Shown here piece after piece: positions 35,995 to 45,430 of a DNA stretch of 64,000 nucleotides (the stretch's first letter is position 1; each line of letters begins with the position of its first letter). Under the pieces are notes generated by a model. The model had not been told where the DNA came from, made no database searches, and worked only from the letters and a program-made list of their open reading frames with translations. This DNA is from JALYXI01 sp963795835 (lineage in GTDB: Bacteria > Acidobacteriota > Terriglobia > Bryobacterales > Bryobacteraceae). Location of the stretch: assembly GCA_963795835.1 (NCBI GenBank), contig CAWCJC010000002.1, forward strand, positions 310,001-374,000, written 5' to 3'. Made by a program: the position numbers and the translations under genes.

Positions 35995-37199
35995 ACTTCG
36001 AGGAGTCAGTCCGGTTCCTCTATTCGCTCGGCAATGAGCTCAAGACCGCCAAGTTCGGCCTGGAGAACATCACCGTTCTTCTCGAATCACTCGGCAATCC
36101 GCACCGTAAGACGAAGTTCGTCCATGTAGCGGGAACCAACGGCAAAGGGTCCACCTGCGCCATGATCGAAAGCGGTTTGCGCGCCGCGGGCGTGCGGACG
36201 GGCTTGTATACCTCGCCGCATCTGGTGAGCGCTGTCGAACGCATCCAGCTCGGCGGCGTCCCGATCTCGGAAGAACAGTTCGCGGCCGCGTTCGACCAGG
36301 TCCACGCAGCCGCCGGCTTCATGCCGGTGCATCCCACTTACTTCGAGACAGTCACCGCCATGGCCTTCGTGATCTTCGCCCGTGAAGCGGAAATGGTGGT
36401 GCTCGAAACAGGCTTGGGCGGCCGCCTCGACGCCACCAACGTTGTGACTCCGGAGCTATCGGTCATCACTCCCATCGATTACGATCACCAGATCTTCCTT
36501 GGCAACACGCTCGCGGAGATTGCCTCTGAAAAGGCCGGTATTCTGAAGCCCGGAGTGCCCGCTGTCACCTCCGCGCAACGCCCGGAAGCAATGGCGATGC
36601 TCGAACATCATCGGCCCTTGCGCAGGTCCGACGCATGGCCATTCCGGAATCTGGAAGTCACCCGTGCAGGCAGTACCTTTGAAGCAGGCCCATACGCGCT
36701 CCGTTGCCCGCTCGCCGGCGCGCACCAAGCCGAAAACGCTCGCACTGCCGCGTTGGCGCTTGATACTTTGGGCTTTGATCCGCGCGGTATCGAAGCAGCC
36801 AAATGGCCCGGCCGCCTCGAGCAGATCGCCCCCGGCATCATCGTCGATGGCGCTCACAATCCGGCCGGAGCAAGAGCACTCGCAGCGTACGTCCGCCAGT
36901 TCTTCGCGGGCGAGCGCCTTCAGCTGATCTTCGGAGCCATGCGGGACAAAGCGGTCACGGAGATGGCCGCCGAACTGTTCCCGCTCTTCGACGAAGTGAT
37001 ACTCACCACCCCAAACCAATCCCGCGCGCTACCAGCCGAAGAGATGGCTACTCTGGTTCAACACCCCCACCTTCGCACGACGAGCAATCTCACGGAAGCC
37101 ATGGCGCTCATCACGGGCGCCACGTTCATCAGCGGCTCGCTGTTTCTGGTAGGCGAAGCCCGGGCCCATACAGCACCTTTCCGGGACGCGCGGCCGTAA
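35991..37199 (+). CDS. folC: Folylpolyglutamate synthase / dihydrofolate synthase
   Basis: A 402-residue Mur-ligase-type enzyme that adds glutamate to folates. HVAGTNGKGST is the P-loop, TSPHL follows, and LETGLGGRLDATN and the late DGAHNPAG are family signatures. It starts at a GTG overlapping the accD stop, the classical accD-folC pairing. The last residues, after LFLVGEARA, lie in a 71-base overlap with the convergent D-aminoacylase gene. Confidence 0.93.
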   Translation: MNFEESVRFLYSLGNELKTAKFGLENITVLLESLGNPHRKTKFVHVAGTNGKGSTCAMIESGLRAAGVRTGLYTSPHLVSAVERIQLGGVPISEEQFAAAFDQVHAAAGFMPVHPTYFETVTAMAFVIFAREAEMVVLETGLGGRLDATNVVTPELSVITPIDYDHQIFLGNTLAEIASEKAGILKPGVPAVTSAQRPEAMAMLEHHRPLRRSDAWPFRNLEVTRAGSTFEAGPYALRCPLAGAHQAENARTAALALDTLGFDPRGIEAAKWPGRLEQIAPGIIVDGAHNPAGARALAAYVRQFFAGERLQLIFGAMRDKAVTEMAAELFPLFDEVILTTPNQSRALPAEEMATLVQHPHLRTTSNLTEAMALITGATFISGSLFLVGEARAHTAPFRDARP

Positions 37200-38706
37200 C
37201 CACGCCCTTCAGCAACACCGGCTTCCCGTTCACCACCACGTCCTCAAAGCCCACGGAGTATTGGTGCGGCTTCGCAAACTCTGCGCGATCCGCCACCGTC
37301 TCCGGATCGAACACCACCAGGTCCGCCTTCATCCCCACGCGCAGCAGTCCCCGGTCCGGAATGCTCATCCGCTGCGCCGGCATCCCGCTCATCTTGTGGA
37401 CTGCCTGCTCCAGAGTCAGCACGTGCTGCTCCCGCACATACACGCCCAGCACGCGCGCGAATGTGCCATAGCTGCGCGGATGCGGCGCAGCTTTGCCGAA
37501 CTCTGGAATGTCTCCATCGGACGCAATCATTGTGTACGGCGACCGCATGATGCGCGCCACATCCTCTTCCCCGATCGCGTGATAGATCATCGAGCAGTTC
37601 CCGCGCCTCATCATCGCCATCGTAGTCTCGGCGACTTCGTCGAAGGTTGGCTCCTTGCCCTGCGCCCGCGTGACATCGGCCAGGCTCTTGCCTGCCAAGC
37701 TCTCATCCCAGCCGCAGTTGGCGACCGTCACGTTCTTCGCATCGCCTCCGCCGCGCCCTTCCCGCAGGTTCACCACAATCTGCTGCTTGATCCGCGCGCG
37801 TGCGTCCGGCGCATTCAGCCGCTCCACGGTAGCCGCGTGTCCCCCTTCAAGTGACCATTGCGGGAGCAGCGCCGCCAAGCCCGTACTGGACGCCGTATAC
37901 GGATACTGATCGATCGTCACATCCACACCCCGTGCCCGCGCCTCTTCCACCAGCTTCAACGTCGCAGCGCTCTTGCCCCAGTTCGCCTTGCCGATCACCT
38001 TGTGGTGCGTCACTTGCGTCGGCAGATGCCCCTCTTCGCCAATGCGAATCGTCTCGCGAACCGAGTCCTCAATCTGCTCCCCCTCATCCCGCATGTGCGA
38101 CTGATGGATCCCCCCGAGCGGGCCCACCACCTTGCCCAGTTCAATCACTTCCTCGGTCTCCGCGAAGTTACCCGGCACATAGAACAAGCCGGTCGAAAGC
38201 CCGAACGCGCCATCGAGCATCGCCTGCCGCGCCAGCCCGCGCATCCGCTCCAACTCCGCGGCCGTTGCTTTGCGATTCGCCAGACCGATCACCTGCTCCC
38301 GAATCGTCCCATGCCCGACGAAACTCCCCACGTTTACCGAAATCCCCGTCGCCTTCAGCTTGTCGAAGAACGGCGGCAGCGGCAATGGCGAACTGCCATC
38401 GGGGCCTTCGATGAAGGTCGTCACCCCCTCACGCAGATAGTTCTCTGCCGTGGGTACCAGGAAGATGCCCCGCCGCCCATGCGAATGCACGTCGATGAAC
38501 CCGGGCGCTACCGTCAACCCGTGCGCATCGATTCGCTGTTTCGCCGCGGCTTTCGACAGGTCTCCCATGGCCGCAATCGTGTCGCCGTTGATTCCGATAT
38601 CCGCGCGAAACCATGGATTATCCGCGCCATCCACCACGCGCCCGCCCGAAACGATCAGGTCATACTGCGCCGGTTGCGCAAGAAGGAAAAGGATTGGGAT
38701 CCACAT
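37129..38706 (-). CDS. Exported D-aminoacylase-type amidohydrolase
   Basis: A 525-residue enzyme with a short hydrophobic leader (WIPILFLLAQPAQ). The amidohydrolase pattern is clear: DLIVSGGRVVDGADNPWF, GFIDVHSHGRRG (metal HxH), GGIHQSHMRDEG, and MIASDGDIPEFG near the end of the barrel. HPRSYGTFARVLG and a late DLVVFDPETV complete the N-acyl-D-amino-acid deacylase family. It would hydrolyse N-acylated D-amino acids, perhaps from cell walls, in the periplasm. It begins one base after the ankyrin gene. Confidence 0.87.
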   Translation of the reverse strand: MWIPILFLLAQPAQYDLIVSGGRVVDGADNPWFRADIGINGDTIAAMGDLSKAAAKQRIDAHGLTVAPGFIDVHSHGRRGIFLVPTAENYLREGVTTFIEGPDGSSPLPLPPFFDKLKATGISVNVGSFVGHGTIREQVIGLANRKATAAELERMRGLARQAMLDGAFGLSTGLFYVPGNFAETEEVIELGKVVGPLGGIHQSHMRDEGEQIEDSVRETIRIGEEGHLPTQVTHHKVIGKANWGKSAATLKLVEEARARGVDVTIDQYPYTASSTGLAALLPQWSLEGGHAATVERLNAPDARARIKQQIVVNLREGRGGGDAKNVTVANCGWDESLAGKSLADVTRAQGKEPTFDEVAETTMAMMRRGNCSMIYHAIGEEDVARIMRSPYTMIASDGDIPEFGKAAPHPRSYGTFARVLGVYVREQHVLTLEQAVHKMSGMPAQRMSIPDRGLLRVGMKADLVVFDPETVADRAEFAKPHQYSVGFEDVVVNGKPVLLKGVVTAARPGKVLYGPGLRLPETASR

Positions 38707-38707
38707 G

Positions 38708-39629
38708 TCAGGGCTTAGGCGCAAGATCCTTCGCGCCGTGCGCCCGCAGAATCTCGGTTACAGCAGTGTACCCGTTCCCTACCGATGCATGCAGAGGGCT
38801 GAAACCGGCCTTCGTCACAGCGTTCACGTCCGCCCCGTGATCCACCAACAGCTTCACCATTTCCGCCCGGCCCAGCGATGCGGCGTAATACAGCGGCGTC
38901 GCGCCACTCTCCGTCTCGGTTGCGTTCACATCTGCCCCATGCGCCACCAACAACACCGCGATCTCGTCGTATCCTTTGATTGCTGCTTCACAGAGAGGCG
39001 TGGTCCCGCTTCTCGAACGCGCATTGACGTTCACATTTAACTGCACCAGCATCGACACCACATTCGTCTGCCCCTTCGTTACAGCCTCCTGCAATAACTC
39101 CGGACCGGACTTCTCCTGCGTCGCGATGTTTCCGCCTTTCTGAATTAGCAGCGCCACGGTTTCCGCATGCTGCTTAATCGCCGCATCGTTCAAAGCCGTA
39201 GAGCCTGTGGTCGTCCGCGGCATTCACATTCGCGCCATGTTCCAGCAGAAGCTTCGCCATCTCCGTATAGCCGCGGACCGTCGCCGTATGCAGCGCCGTC
39301 GCGCCCGCCTTGTTCGTCAGCTTCGCGTCCGCCCCATGCGCCAGCAGCAACTCCGCCATCGCCAGATCGTTCTTCATCGCCGCATAGTGCAGCGCGGTCG
39401 ACCCCGCTTCTTTGTGCCGGGTGTTCACATCCGCCTTGGCGTCCAACAGCACACGCGCCATTTCCAGGTTGCCGCTCCAAACAGCGTCCAGCAAGGGCGC
39501 CGCGCCCAAGGCGTCCGGTGCGTTCACATCAGCGCCCGCCAAAATCGCGGCCCGCGTTTGCTCAACGTTTCCGGCGCGGATCGCGTCCCGAAGGTCAACG
39601 CACAGCAGGAATACCAGAGCCCAGATCAT
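38708..39629 (-). CDS. Ankyrin-repeat protein, apparent +1 frameshift
   Basis: About 306 residues of ankyrin repeats behind a short hydrophobic start (IWALVFLLCVDLRDAI). Repeats such as GSTALHYAAMKNDLAMAELLLAHGAD occur every 33 residues, seven or more in all. The first frame is lost after GANVNAADD and the next frame resumes with GSTALNDAAIKQHAETVALLI. Removing one base of GG at 39209-39210 keeps the repeat phase exactly. Such proteins bind partners; here it lies between murB and the D-aminoacylase on the same strand. Confidence 0.85.
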
Positions 39630-40594
39630 ACCTGCCCGATATACTGGACTTCCTCCTCCAGAGGAATCCCGAACCGTTCGCCGATCCTATGCTTCAATTC
39701 CCCGATCACCGCCACCAACTCGCGCGCCGTCCCGCCGCCCACGTTGTAGATCAGGTTGGCATGGTAATCCGCGACATGAATATCTCCCACTTTCATTCCC
39801 TTCGCGCCCACCTGTTCCAGAAAGTAAGCCGAAGGAACCTTGCCCTCACGGATCACATTCCTCGGAAGCTCCGAAGCCACCGCGGCCGGCAACTCCGCCA
39901 GCAGATAGTTCTTGAAGATGCTGCCCGCGCACTTCATGGTGGGCGGATACTTCTCATTCCGGATCGCCAGAATCCTGTCCGCTTCCTCCTTCAACAGCAC
40001 CGCATCGCCCGCCACAAGCGCCAACTCCACCGAAAGCACAATCCAGTCTTTCTGCTTCTTGAAAATGCTTTCTCGATAGTGAAACTCGCACTCCGAATTG
40101 GTGAACTCGCGAATCCGCTCACCATCGAAAAACCGCACACAACGCGCCCACTCGGAAATCGAGTGTCCGTAGGCTCCGGCATTGCCGTACACCGCCGCGC
40201 CCACCCAACCCGGGATTCCCGTCATCGTGTGGATGCCCGCCAATCCGGCCGCGATCGTCGCATCCACCAAGTCCTGCAGAATCGCGCCTGCTTCCGCGGT
40301 GGCGTGTGTTCCCTCAATCCGGATCGCATGCCCACCAAATTTCAGCACAATTCCCGGAAACCCTTCGTCCGCCACGATCAGGTTTGATCCGCCGCCGATC
40401 ACCACATACCGAACGCCGCTGTCGCGCACCAGTTTGAGCGCAGCCATGAACGCCTCAGCGTCGTCGGTCTCCACCATCGCATCCGCGGGGCCCCCAATCC
40501 CGAACCGCGTATACAGGGAAAGGGGAACACGCTCTTTTATCGCAACATAGGGAATCGCGGCGAGACTCCGGAGCGTCTCTTCCGTGGTGGCCAT
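39626..40594 (-). CDS. murB: UDP-N-acetylenolpyruvoylglucosamine reductase
   Basis: A 322-residue FAD enzyme that makes UDP-MurNAc for peptidoglycan. RFGIGGPADAMVE, YVVIGGGSNLIVADEGFPG and GIPGWVGAAVYGNAGAYG form the FAD-binding core. SIFKN and the C-terminal YHANLIYN with VGGGTARE follow. Its start overlaps that of the divergent DUF2461 gene by eleven bases. Its stop overlaps the ankyrin start (ATGA). murA/murC are not in the window. Confidence 0.93.
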   Translation of the reverse strand: MATTEETLRSLAAIPYVAIKERVPLSLYTRFGIGGPADAMVETDDAEAFMAALKLVRDSGVRYVVIGGGSNLIVADEGFPGIVLKFGGHAIRIEGTHATAEAGAILQDLVDATIAAGLAGIHTMTGIPGWVGAAVYGNAGAYGHSISEWARCVRFFDGERIREFTNSECEFHYRESIFKKQKDWIVLSVELALVAGDAVLLKEEADRILAIRNEKYPPTMKCAGSIFKNYLLAELPAAVASELPRNVIREGKVPSAYFLEQVGAKGMKVGDIHVADYHANLIYNVGGGTARELVAVIGELKHRIGERFGIPLEEEVQYIGQV

Positions 40595-41330
40595 CGATTC
40601 CGATTATAGAAGAGCCTTCCCGGGCTTCCGCCCGGAAGCAATCAAGTTCTTGCGCGGCTTGAAGAAGAACAACGACCGCGAATGGTTCCAGCCCCGAAAA
40701 GAGATCTTTGAGACTGAAGTCAAAGCGCCTATGACGGAACTGGTCGCGGCTCTGCAACGCGGCATCGCCCAAACCGCTCCCGAGTACCAGCAGGACCCCG
40801 CAAAGTGCGTCTACCGCATCTACCGCGACACGCGATTCAGCAAAGATAAGACGCCCTACAAGACCCACATCTCGGCCGCGCTCAAAGCGCAGGGGCTCAG
40901 CCGTGACGCGAGCGCGGTCTTCTACTTCCACATCTCGGCCGCCGAACTCGTCATCGCAGCCGGTTGCTACATGCCCGGCCCTAATGAACTCCGCGCACTC
41001 CGCACCCACATCGCCGACCACCATGAAGAGTTCGCCAAACTTTGCCGCGCGCCCAAACTCCGCGCCGCCCTGGGCGAGCTGCAAGGCACTCAACTGAATC
41101 GCGTCCCCAAGGGCTTCGCCGTCAATCACCCAGCCGAAGCGCTCATCCGCCAAAAGCAGTTTTACTTCGGCCGCGAACTCGATCCGGCCCTCGCCACCAC
41201 GCCCGATCTCTTCAAAGAACTCTCGCAAGCGCTGCAAGCGGCGCTCCCGGTGATGCGCTTCTTGAACCAGCCGCTCGCCGGGCTTGCCAAAGCGGACGAC
41301 AGCCGCTTCCTGAGCGATCAGGTAAAATAG
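40584..41330 (+). CDS. DUF2461 (TIGR02453) family protein
   Basis: A 248-residue cytoplasmic protein. FLRGLKKNNDREWFQPRKE and YRIYRDTRFSKDKTPYKTHI are the signature blocks of this widespread family, whose function is unknown. A later block, AAGCYMPGPNELRALRTHIAD, is also conserved. The start is uncertain: a GTG at 40584 or 40587 lies within the murB 5' end. Confidence 0.85.
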   Translation: MVAIDSDYRRAFPGFRPEAIKFLRGLKKNNDREWFQPRKEIFETEVKAPMTELVAALQRGIAQTAPEYQQDPAKCVYRIYRDTRFSKDKTPYKTHISAALKAQGLSRDASAVFYFHISAAELVIAAGCYMPGPNELRALRTHIADHHEEFAKLCRAPKLRAALGELQGTQLNRVPKGFAVNHPAEALIRQKQFYFGRELDPALATTPDLFKELSQALQAALPVMRFLNQPLAGLAKADDSRFLSDQVK

Positions 41331-41336
41331 AGGCTC

Positions 41337-42392
41337 TTGGAAATTGTGAAGCAGTGGTACGGCCGCAGGATGGGCCGCTGGGAAAACAGCCTCGCGTTCC
41401 GTTCTACAAACCGCGTGGTGCGCCCTTTCGATTGGGGCGTCGAATGGACTGATAACTGGCCCGCGGCGCTCGAACGGCCAAGGTCGGACGATGAACCCGA
41501 ACTATACATCGCGGAAATGAACGCCGCCGCCCTCGCGCAAAGCGATTCTTTCTACGGATACACATCGCCGACCGATTTCCGCCTGGAAGACCATTGGCTC
41601 AAGTTCACGTCGCCCGTTGACACTCCGTATCCCGAGAACAACACCGTCAACGCGCGCCTCTTCCGCGCCAAGCAGACTCCCGGCCGGCCAAAGAAAGCGG
41701 TTGTTGTGCTCCCGCACTGGAATGCCAGCCTGAACCAGCACATGGCCTTGTGCGCGGGCATCGCCAAGCTGGGCATCACGGCCCTGCGCCTCAGCCTGCC
41801 TTATCACGATCACCGTATGCCGCCCGAACTCGAGCGCGCCGATTACGCCGTCTCCTCAAACATCGCCCGCACCATCGATGCCACGCGCCAAGCCGTGATC
41901 GACGTCCGCGCCACGTTCGATTGGCTCGAGCAGCAGGGTTATGAAAGCCTGGGCATCGTCGGCACCAGCCTGGGTTCCTGCTATGCCTTCCTCGCCAGCG
42001 CCCACGATCCGCGCATTTCCGTCAACGTCTTCAATCACTGCTCTACCTACGTTGCCGACGTCGTCTGGCAGGGGCTCTCCACGCAGCACATCCGCAAAGG
42101 CATTGAGAACGATATCGATCTGGACCGCTTGCGCCGCGCCTGGTCCGCCATCAGCCCGGTTCACTATATGGACCGCTTCGCCGAAGAGAAGAAGAAGAGC
42201 CTCTTCATCTACGCCACCTACGACACCACCTTCCCGATTCACCTCTCGCGCGACACGCGCGAACACATCACCACGCGCAACATCGATGCAAAATTTGTCG
42301 AGATGCCGTGCGGCCACTACACCATCGGCGAAGCGCCCTTCAAGTTCCTCGATGGCTATCACATCTGTTCGTTCCTGAAACGATGGCTCTAA
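41337..42392 (+). CDS. Alpha/beta hydrolase
   Basis: A 351-residue hydrolase. VVVLPHWNASLNQH precedes the nucleophile elbow GTSLGSCYAF near residue 205. DTTFPIHLSRD and the late CGHYTIGEAPF supply the likely acid and histidine. The arrangement recalls the ABHD18-type branch, but I cannot assign a substrate. The start is a TTG at 41337 or GTG at 41346. Its stop overlaps the osmC gene by ten bases, and hydrolase-OsmC pairing is known from fused proteins in other bacteria. Confidence 0.72.
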   Translation: MEIVKQWYGRRMGRWENSLAFRSTNRVVRPFDWGVEWTDNWPAALERPRSDDEPELYIAEMNAAALAQSDSFYGYTSPTDFRLEDHWLKFTSPVDTPYPENNTVNARLFRAKQTPGRPKKAVVVLPHWNASLNQHMALCAGIAKLGITALRLSLPYHDHRMPPELERADYAVSSNIARTIDATRQAVIDVRATFDWLEQQGYESLGIVGTSLGSCYAFLASAHDPRISVNVFNHCSTYVADVVWQGLSTQHIRKGIENDIDLDRLRRAWSAISPVHYMDRFAEEKKKSLFIYATYDTTFPIHLSRDTREHITTRNIDAKFVEMPCGHYTIGEAPFKFLDGYHICSFLKRWL

Positions 42393-42844
42393 TTCACGAA
42401 TACAACGCAACGGTCAGTTGGCAAGGCAGCACCGGTGTGGGTTATGAACACTACTCGCGCGAGCACACCGTCACCGCGCCTCCCGCCGAGACCGCCCTCA
42501 CGCTCAGTTCGGACCCCGCCTTTCGCGGCAATCCCTCGCTGCTCACGCCCGAACAACTGCTGGTGCTGGCCGCGGCATCCTGTCAGTTGCTCAGCTTCCT
42601 GGCTGTAGCGGCGCGAGCCCGCATCAACGTGGTGCGCTATGAAGACACGGCCCACGCCGAAATGCCCGAAGACCGGAAACCGATCTCGATCACAAGAATC
42701 GTCCTGCGCCCGAAAGTGACTGTTCATTCAGGCCCCACGCTCGAACGGCTTTATCACTTGACCCAAGTCGCGCATCACGAATGCTACATTGCGAACAGCT
42801 TAAAGACGGAAGTGGTGGTGGAACCCGTGTTCGAGCTAATTTGA
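42383..42844 (+). CDS. OsmC-family protein
   Basis: A 153-residue OsmC-like thiol protein that detoxifies organic hydroperoxides. PEQLLVLAAASCQLLSFLAVA holds the first cysteine. The second is in HHECYIANSL, near residue 134. An upstream extension is not supported. A degraded second copy of its 3' half lies about one kilobase downstream. Confidence 0.85.
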   Translation: MALIHEYNATVSWQGSTGVGYEHYSREHTVTAPPAETALTLSSDPAFRGNPSLLTPEQLLVLAAASCQLLSFLAVAARARINVVRYEDTAHAEMPEDRKPISITRIVLRPKVTVHSGPTLERLYHLTQVAHHECYIANSLKTEVVVEPVFELI

Positions 42845-42948
42845 GCGTCACCGCACGCTGGCCATAAGCCTATTGAGTCTCCCCTATCGCGAAGCGCGTA
42901 TGGAAGCACGGTCTGGGTAGAAAACCATTTCTTGCTGGCTCGTTCTTT

Positions 42949-43383
42949 TCAGGCTGCGTCTCGTACTTCAACCGTCACCTGCTTCCCCAAGGCGGCCAGC
43001 GCCGTTTGAATTCCCGCAGGTCTTGAACTATGTCCGGGATCGAGCATACGGCGGATCGCGCGCTCATGAACGCCAAGGCGGCGCGCTAGTTCGGAGCTAG
43101 TAATCTCCTGATCGCGCATGGCCAGGTAAAGAGCGAGTTTCGGCGCGAGCCAAAGCGGCACGGACACCAGACGCTGGCCTCTCTTCGCAGCCGAGGGCGC
43201 GGGAATCTCTTCCCGGCGCGAAAGCCGAATCGAAAGGTCCGAACCCAACGCATCGATCGCTTCCGCCATTGCCTCAGAAGCATCTTTGCCATCCGTTGCA
43301 ACACGCGGAAGGTCGACGAACTCCACCAGAACTCGGCCGTCCCTACCTGCCGTAAATCTCGCTGGATATGTAAATGCGGACAT
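42949..43383 (-). CDS. hicB: HicB-type antitoxin
   Basis: A 144-residue antitoxin. The N-terminal half is the HicB partial RNase-H fold (YPARF, RVLVEFVDLPRVATDGKDASEAMAEA). The C-terminal half is a helix-turn-helix (SSELARRLGVHERAIRRML) that would bind the operon promoter for self-control. The start at 43383 fits the fold, while the extension to 43431 does not. It follows hicA by eleven bases on the same strand. Confidence 0.85.
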   Translation of the reverse strand: MSAFTYPARFTAGRDGRVLVEFVDLPRVATDGKDASEAMAEAIDALGSDLSIRLSRREEIPAPSAAKRGQRLVSVPLWLAPKLALYLAMRDQEITSSELARRLGVHERAIRRMLDPGHSSRPAGIQTALAALGKQVTVEVRDAA

Positions 43384-43394
43384 GTTTTTGACTC

Positions 43395-43607
43395 TCACAG
43401 GTCGTGCGGATTGATCTTCAGATCCCGGCACATTTTTGCCATCAAGTTGGGACCAATTTCCTTCTTTCGATCCTTTAAGGTTGTAAACTCCTCACCCAAG
43501 TAAAGGCGGCCGTGGCTGCCTTTGCCCTTATCGCCGACAAATACACAATCAAGATTTCTGCGCCTCGCCAATCGCCTTACCCGCCGTTCGAACTCCGCCC
43601 CCTTCAT
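43395..43607 (-). CDS. hicA: HicA-type mRNA interferase toxin
   Basis: A 70-residue double-stranded-RNA-binding-like toxin that cuts mRNA. KGKGSHGRLYLGEEFTTL holds the catalytic histidine in GSH. The basic N-terminal helix EFERRVRRLARRRN and late IGPNLMAKMCRDLKI complete the family pattern. hicA precedes hicB, the commonest order. The pair looks intact and is the only complete toxin-antitoxin system in the window. Confidence 0.87.
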   Translation of the reverse strand: MKGAEFERRVRRLARRRNLDCVFVGDKGKGSHGRLYLGEEFTTLKDRKKEIGPNLMAKMCRDLKINPHDL

Positions 43608-43667
43608 CCATCAATAGTCGGACGAAACTGTCCGAACGTCAAACCTGCGGCTTTGCACGCTCTTTTA

Positions 43668-43842
43668 GACGTCGATCGTGAAGAGACACGCCACGCCGCG
43701 ATGTCCGGAAACGAGAAGCCGATCCGGATCACAAGAGCGTTCTAGGTTCGAAACTCACTGTTCATGCGGGCCCCACGCCCGAATGCATTCGTCACCTGAC
43801 CCAAGCCGCTCGCCACGAGTGCTACCTTGCGAACAGCTTGAG
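43668..43842 (+). pseudogene. Decayed 3' fragment of an osmC copy
   Basis: The DNA aligns by eye with the 3' half of the osmC gene about 1,040 bases upstream. The shared stretches include gatcacaaga, ccccacgc and ttgcgaacagctt, and the codons for ECY-ANSL. The copy lacks the 5' half and carries a stop (TAG around 43743) and frame breaks. It is therefore a remnant of a duplication or of a second osmC gene from elsewhere. The intact HicAB pair lies between the two. Confidence 0.75.
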
Positions 43843-43847
43843 CGGTC

Positions 43848-44047
43848 TTAGAGAGGTTGCGTGTTCCCGGCTTTATGGTCGCTCAAAACGCGATCAATGC
43901 GGTCGTCAAATGCCTCGGCGTCAAGATCGTCTCTAAGCTGCAGGTCGATAGGCGGATTGCCGCTGGTCAAGCCACAAATAGAGCTCTTCTATCTGCCAGG
44001 GGCGTCAGAGCGTCTATCGCTAGTTCTATTTCCTGTACTGTATTCAT
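43848..44047 (-). pseudogene. Orphan antitoxin-like gene with two frame breaks
   Basis: Reading leftwards from ATG at 44047, three frames in turn give VQEIELAIDALTPL, then EELYLWLDQR, then PPIDLQLRDDLDAEAFDD and RVLSDHKAGNTQPL before TAA at 43848. Skipping one base near 43984-43996 and one at 43960-43961 rebuilds a protein of about 65 residues. It is like the addiction-module antitoxins that sit before ParE/RelE toxins. No toxin gene follows; the osmC fragment lies there instead. Two breaks in so short a gene, beside a decayed neighbour, favour a dead gene, though sequence error remains possible. Confidence 0.6.
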
Positions 44048-44098
44048 GGCGCTTCTCCTCGAAGGTGAGATCTGATCGCAGCCCATCCGAAGAAACGA

Positions 44099-45430
44099 AT
44101 GGCACAAAGCACAAAAATCGAACGAGCAAACCTCCCGCGCCGGCTTACTCTGCTGGACGCGGCCTCCATCGTGATCGGCAGCGTCATTGGCGGCGGCATT
44201 TTCCTGGTGCCCACGGTCATCGCAAAGCACTTGCCCTCTGCACAGGCGATCCTTCTGGTCTGGCTGGTCTCCGGCGTACTCTCTTTCTTCGGGGCGCTCG
44301 CCTTTGCCGAATTAGGCGCCATGATGCCCGCCACCGGGGGCCAGTATGTGTTCCTGCGCGAAGCTTATGGCCCGCTCTGGGCTTTCCTCTGCGGTTGGAC
44401 GCTGTTCCTGGTTACCATGGCCGCCCAGATTGCCTCTCTCTCTATCGGTTTCTCGCTGTATCTGGCGCAGTTCGTCACGCTGGCGCCCGTACAGTCGAAA
44501 GCCGTATCCGTTCTGCTGATCGTCGTCTTGAGCGCGATTAATTACCGCGCCACACAGGGCGGGGCGTTGGTTCAGAAGCTGTTCCTCTTTCTCAAACTGG
44601 CCGGGATCGCAATCCTGCTCGCGGGTGCTTACTCCGCGAAAGGCACGCTCTTCCCCGGCCCCGCGCACCTCAGCCAAATCACGGCGGGCGGCCTCGGACT
44701 CGCCATGGTGGCTTGTCTCCTCGCCTACGACGGATGGAATGTCATGAGTTTCATCGCGGGGGAAATTGAACGCCCGCAACGCAACGTGCCACTCGCGTTG
44801 GGGCTGGGCGTTGCGGCAGTCACCGTCGTCTACGTGTTGCTGAATGCAGCGTTCCTACGCATTCTGCCGGTCGCGACCATCGCCTTGACAGACCGCGTGG
44901 GCGCGGCCGTCGCGCTTCGAACCTTAGGGCCGATTGGAGGAACACTCGTCACCATCACCATCCTTCTCTCCATCATCGGCTCGCTCAACGGCGCCATCCT
45001 CACGCCGCCCCGCATCTACTTTGCGCAAGCCCGCGACCGTCTCTTCTTTTCAAAGTTCGGCGAAGTGCACCCGCGCTTTGAAACCCCGGCGTTCGGCATC
45101 GCCATCCAGGCGGTTTGGGCAGTGCTGCTTGCGTTCACAGGCACCTATGAGCGCCTGATCGTTCTCGCCGTGTTCGCGGCCTGGATCTTTCACGCACTCA
45201 CGGTCGCGGGCGTCCTCATCTTGCGGCGCAAACGCCCGGAACTCTCGCGGCCTTACAAGATGTGGGGCTACCCCTATTCGGCAGTCCTGTTCATAGCCGC
45301 CGCGCTGGTATTGCTCGGCAGTATGTTCGCGCAGTCACCGGGAACCGTCGGCTGGGGAGTGCTATTCATTGCGGGCGGGGTTCCCGTTTACTATCTGTGG
45401 CGCTTGCGGTCACGCTCCGCTGACCGGTAA
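44099..45430 (+). CDS. APC-family amino-acid permease
   Basis: A 443-residue transporter with about twelve membrane helices. IVIGSVIGGGIFLVPTVIA is the first-helix consensus of the APC superfamily and GGQYVFLREAYGPLWAFLCGW follows. YDGWNVMSFIAGEIERPQRNVPLALGLG matches the conserved loop after helix six of LAT/YkfD-type transporters. It probably exchanges or imports amino acids. It stands alone downstream of the accessory patch. Confidence 0.88.
   Translation: MAQSTKIERANLPRRLTLLDAASIVIGSVIGGGIFLVPTVIAKHLPSAQAILLVWLVSGVLSFFGALAFAELGAMMPATGGQYVFLREAYGPLWAFLCGWTLFLVTMAAQIASLSIGFSLYLAQFVTLAPVQSKAVSVLLIVVLSAINYRATQGGALVQKLFLFLKLAGIAILLAGAYSAKGTLFPGPAHLSQITAGGLGLAMVACLLAYDGWNVMSFIAGEIERPQRNVPLALGLGVAAVTVVYVLLNAAFLRILPVATIALTDRVGAAVALRTLGPIGGTLVTITILLSIIGSLNGAILTPPRIYFAQARDRLFFSKFGEVHPRFETPAFGIAIQAVWAVLLAFTGTYERLIVLAVFAAWIFHALTVAGVLILRRKRPELSRPYKMWGYPYSAVLFIAAALVLLGSMFAQSPGTVGWGVLFIAGGVPVYYLWRLRSRSADR

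Noticed and set aside
39167..40387. A 406-residue plus-strand frame over the ankyrin gene and murB
   Set aside because: The minus-strand genes are clearly real; the plus frame is arginine/proline-rich noise.
43857..44075. A plus-strand 72-residue frame in the accessory patch
   Set aside because: It lies opposite the antitoxin-like sequence, which has clear family motifs on the minus strand.
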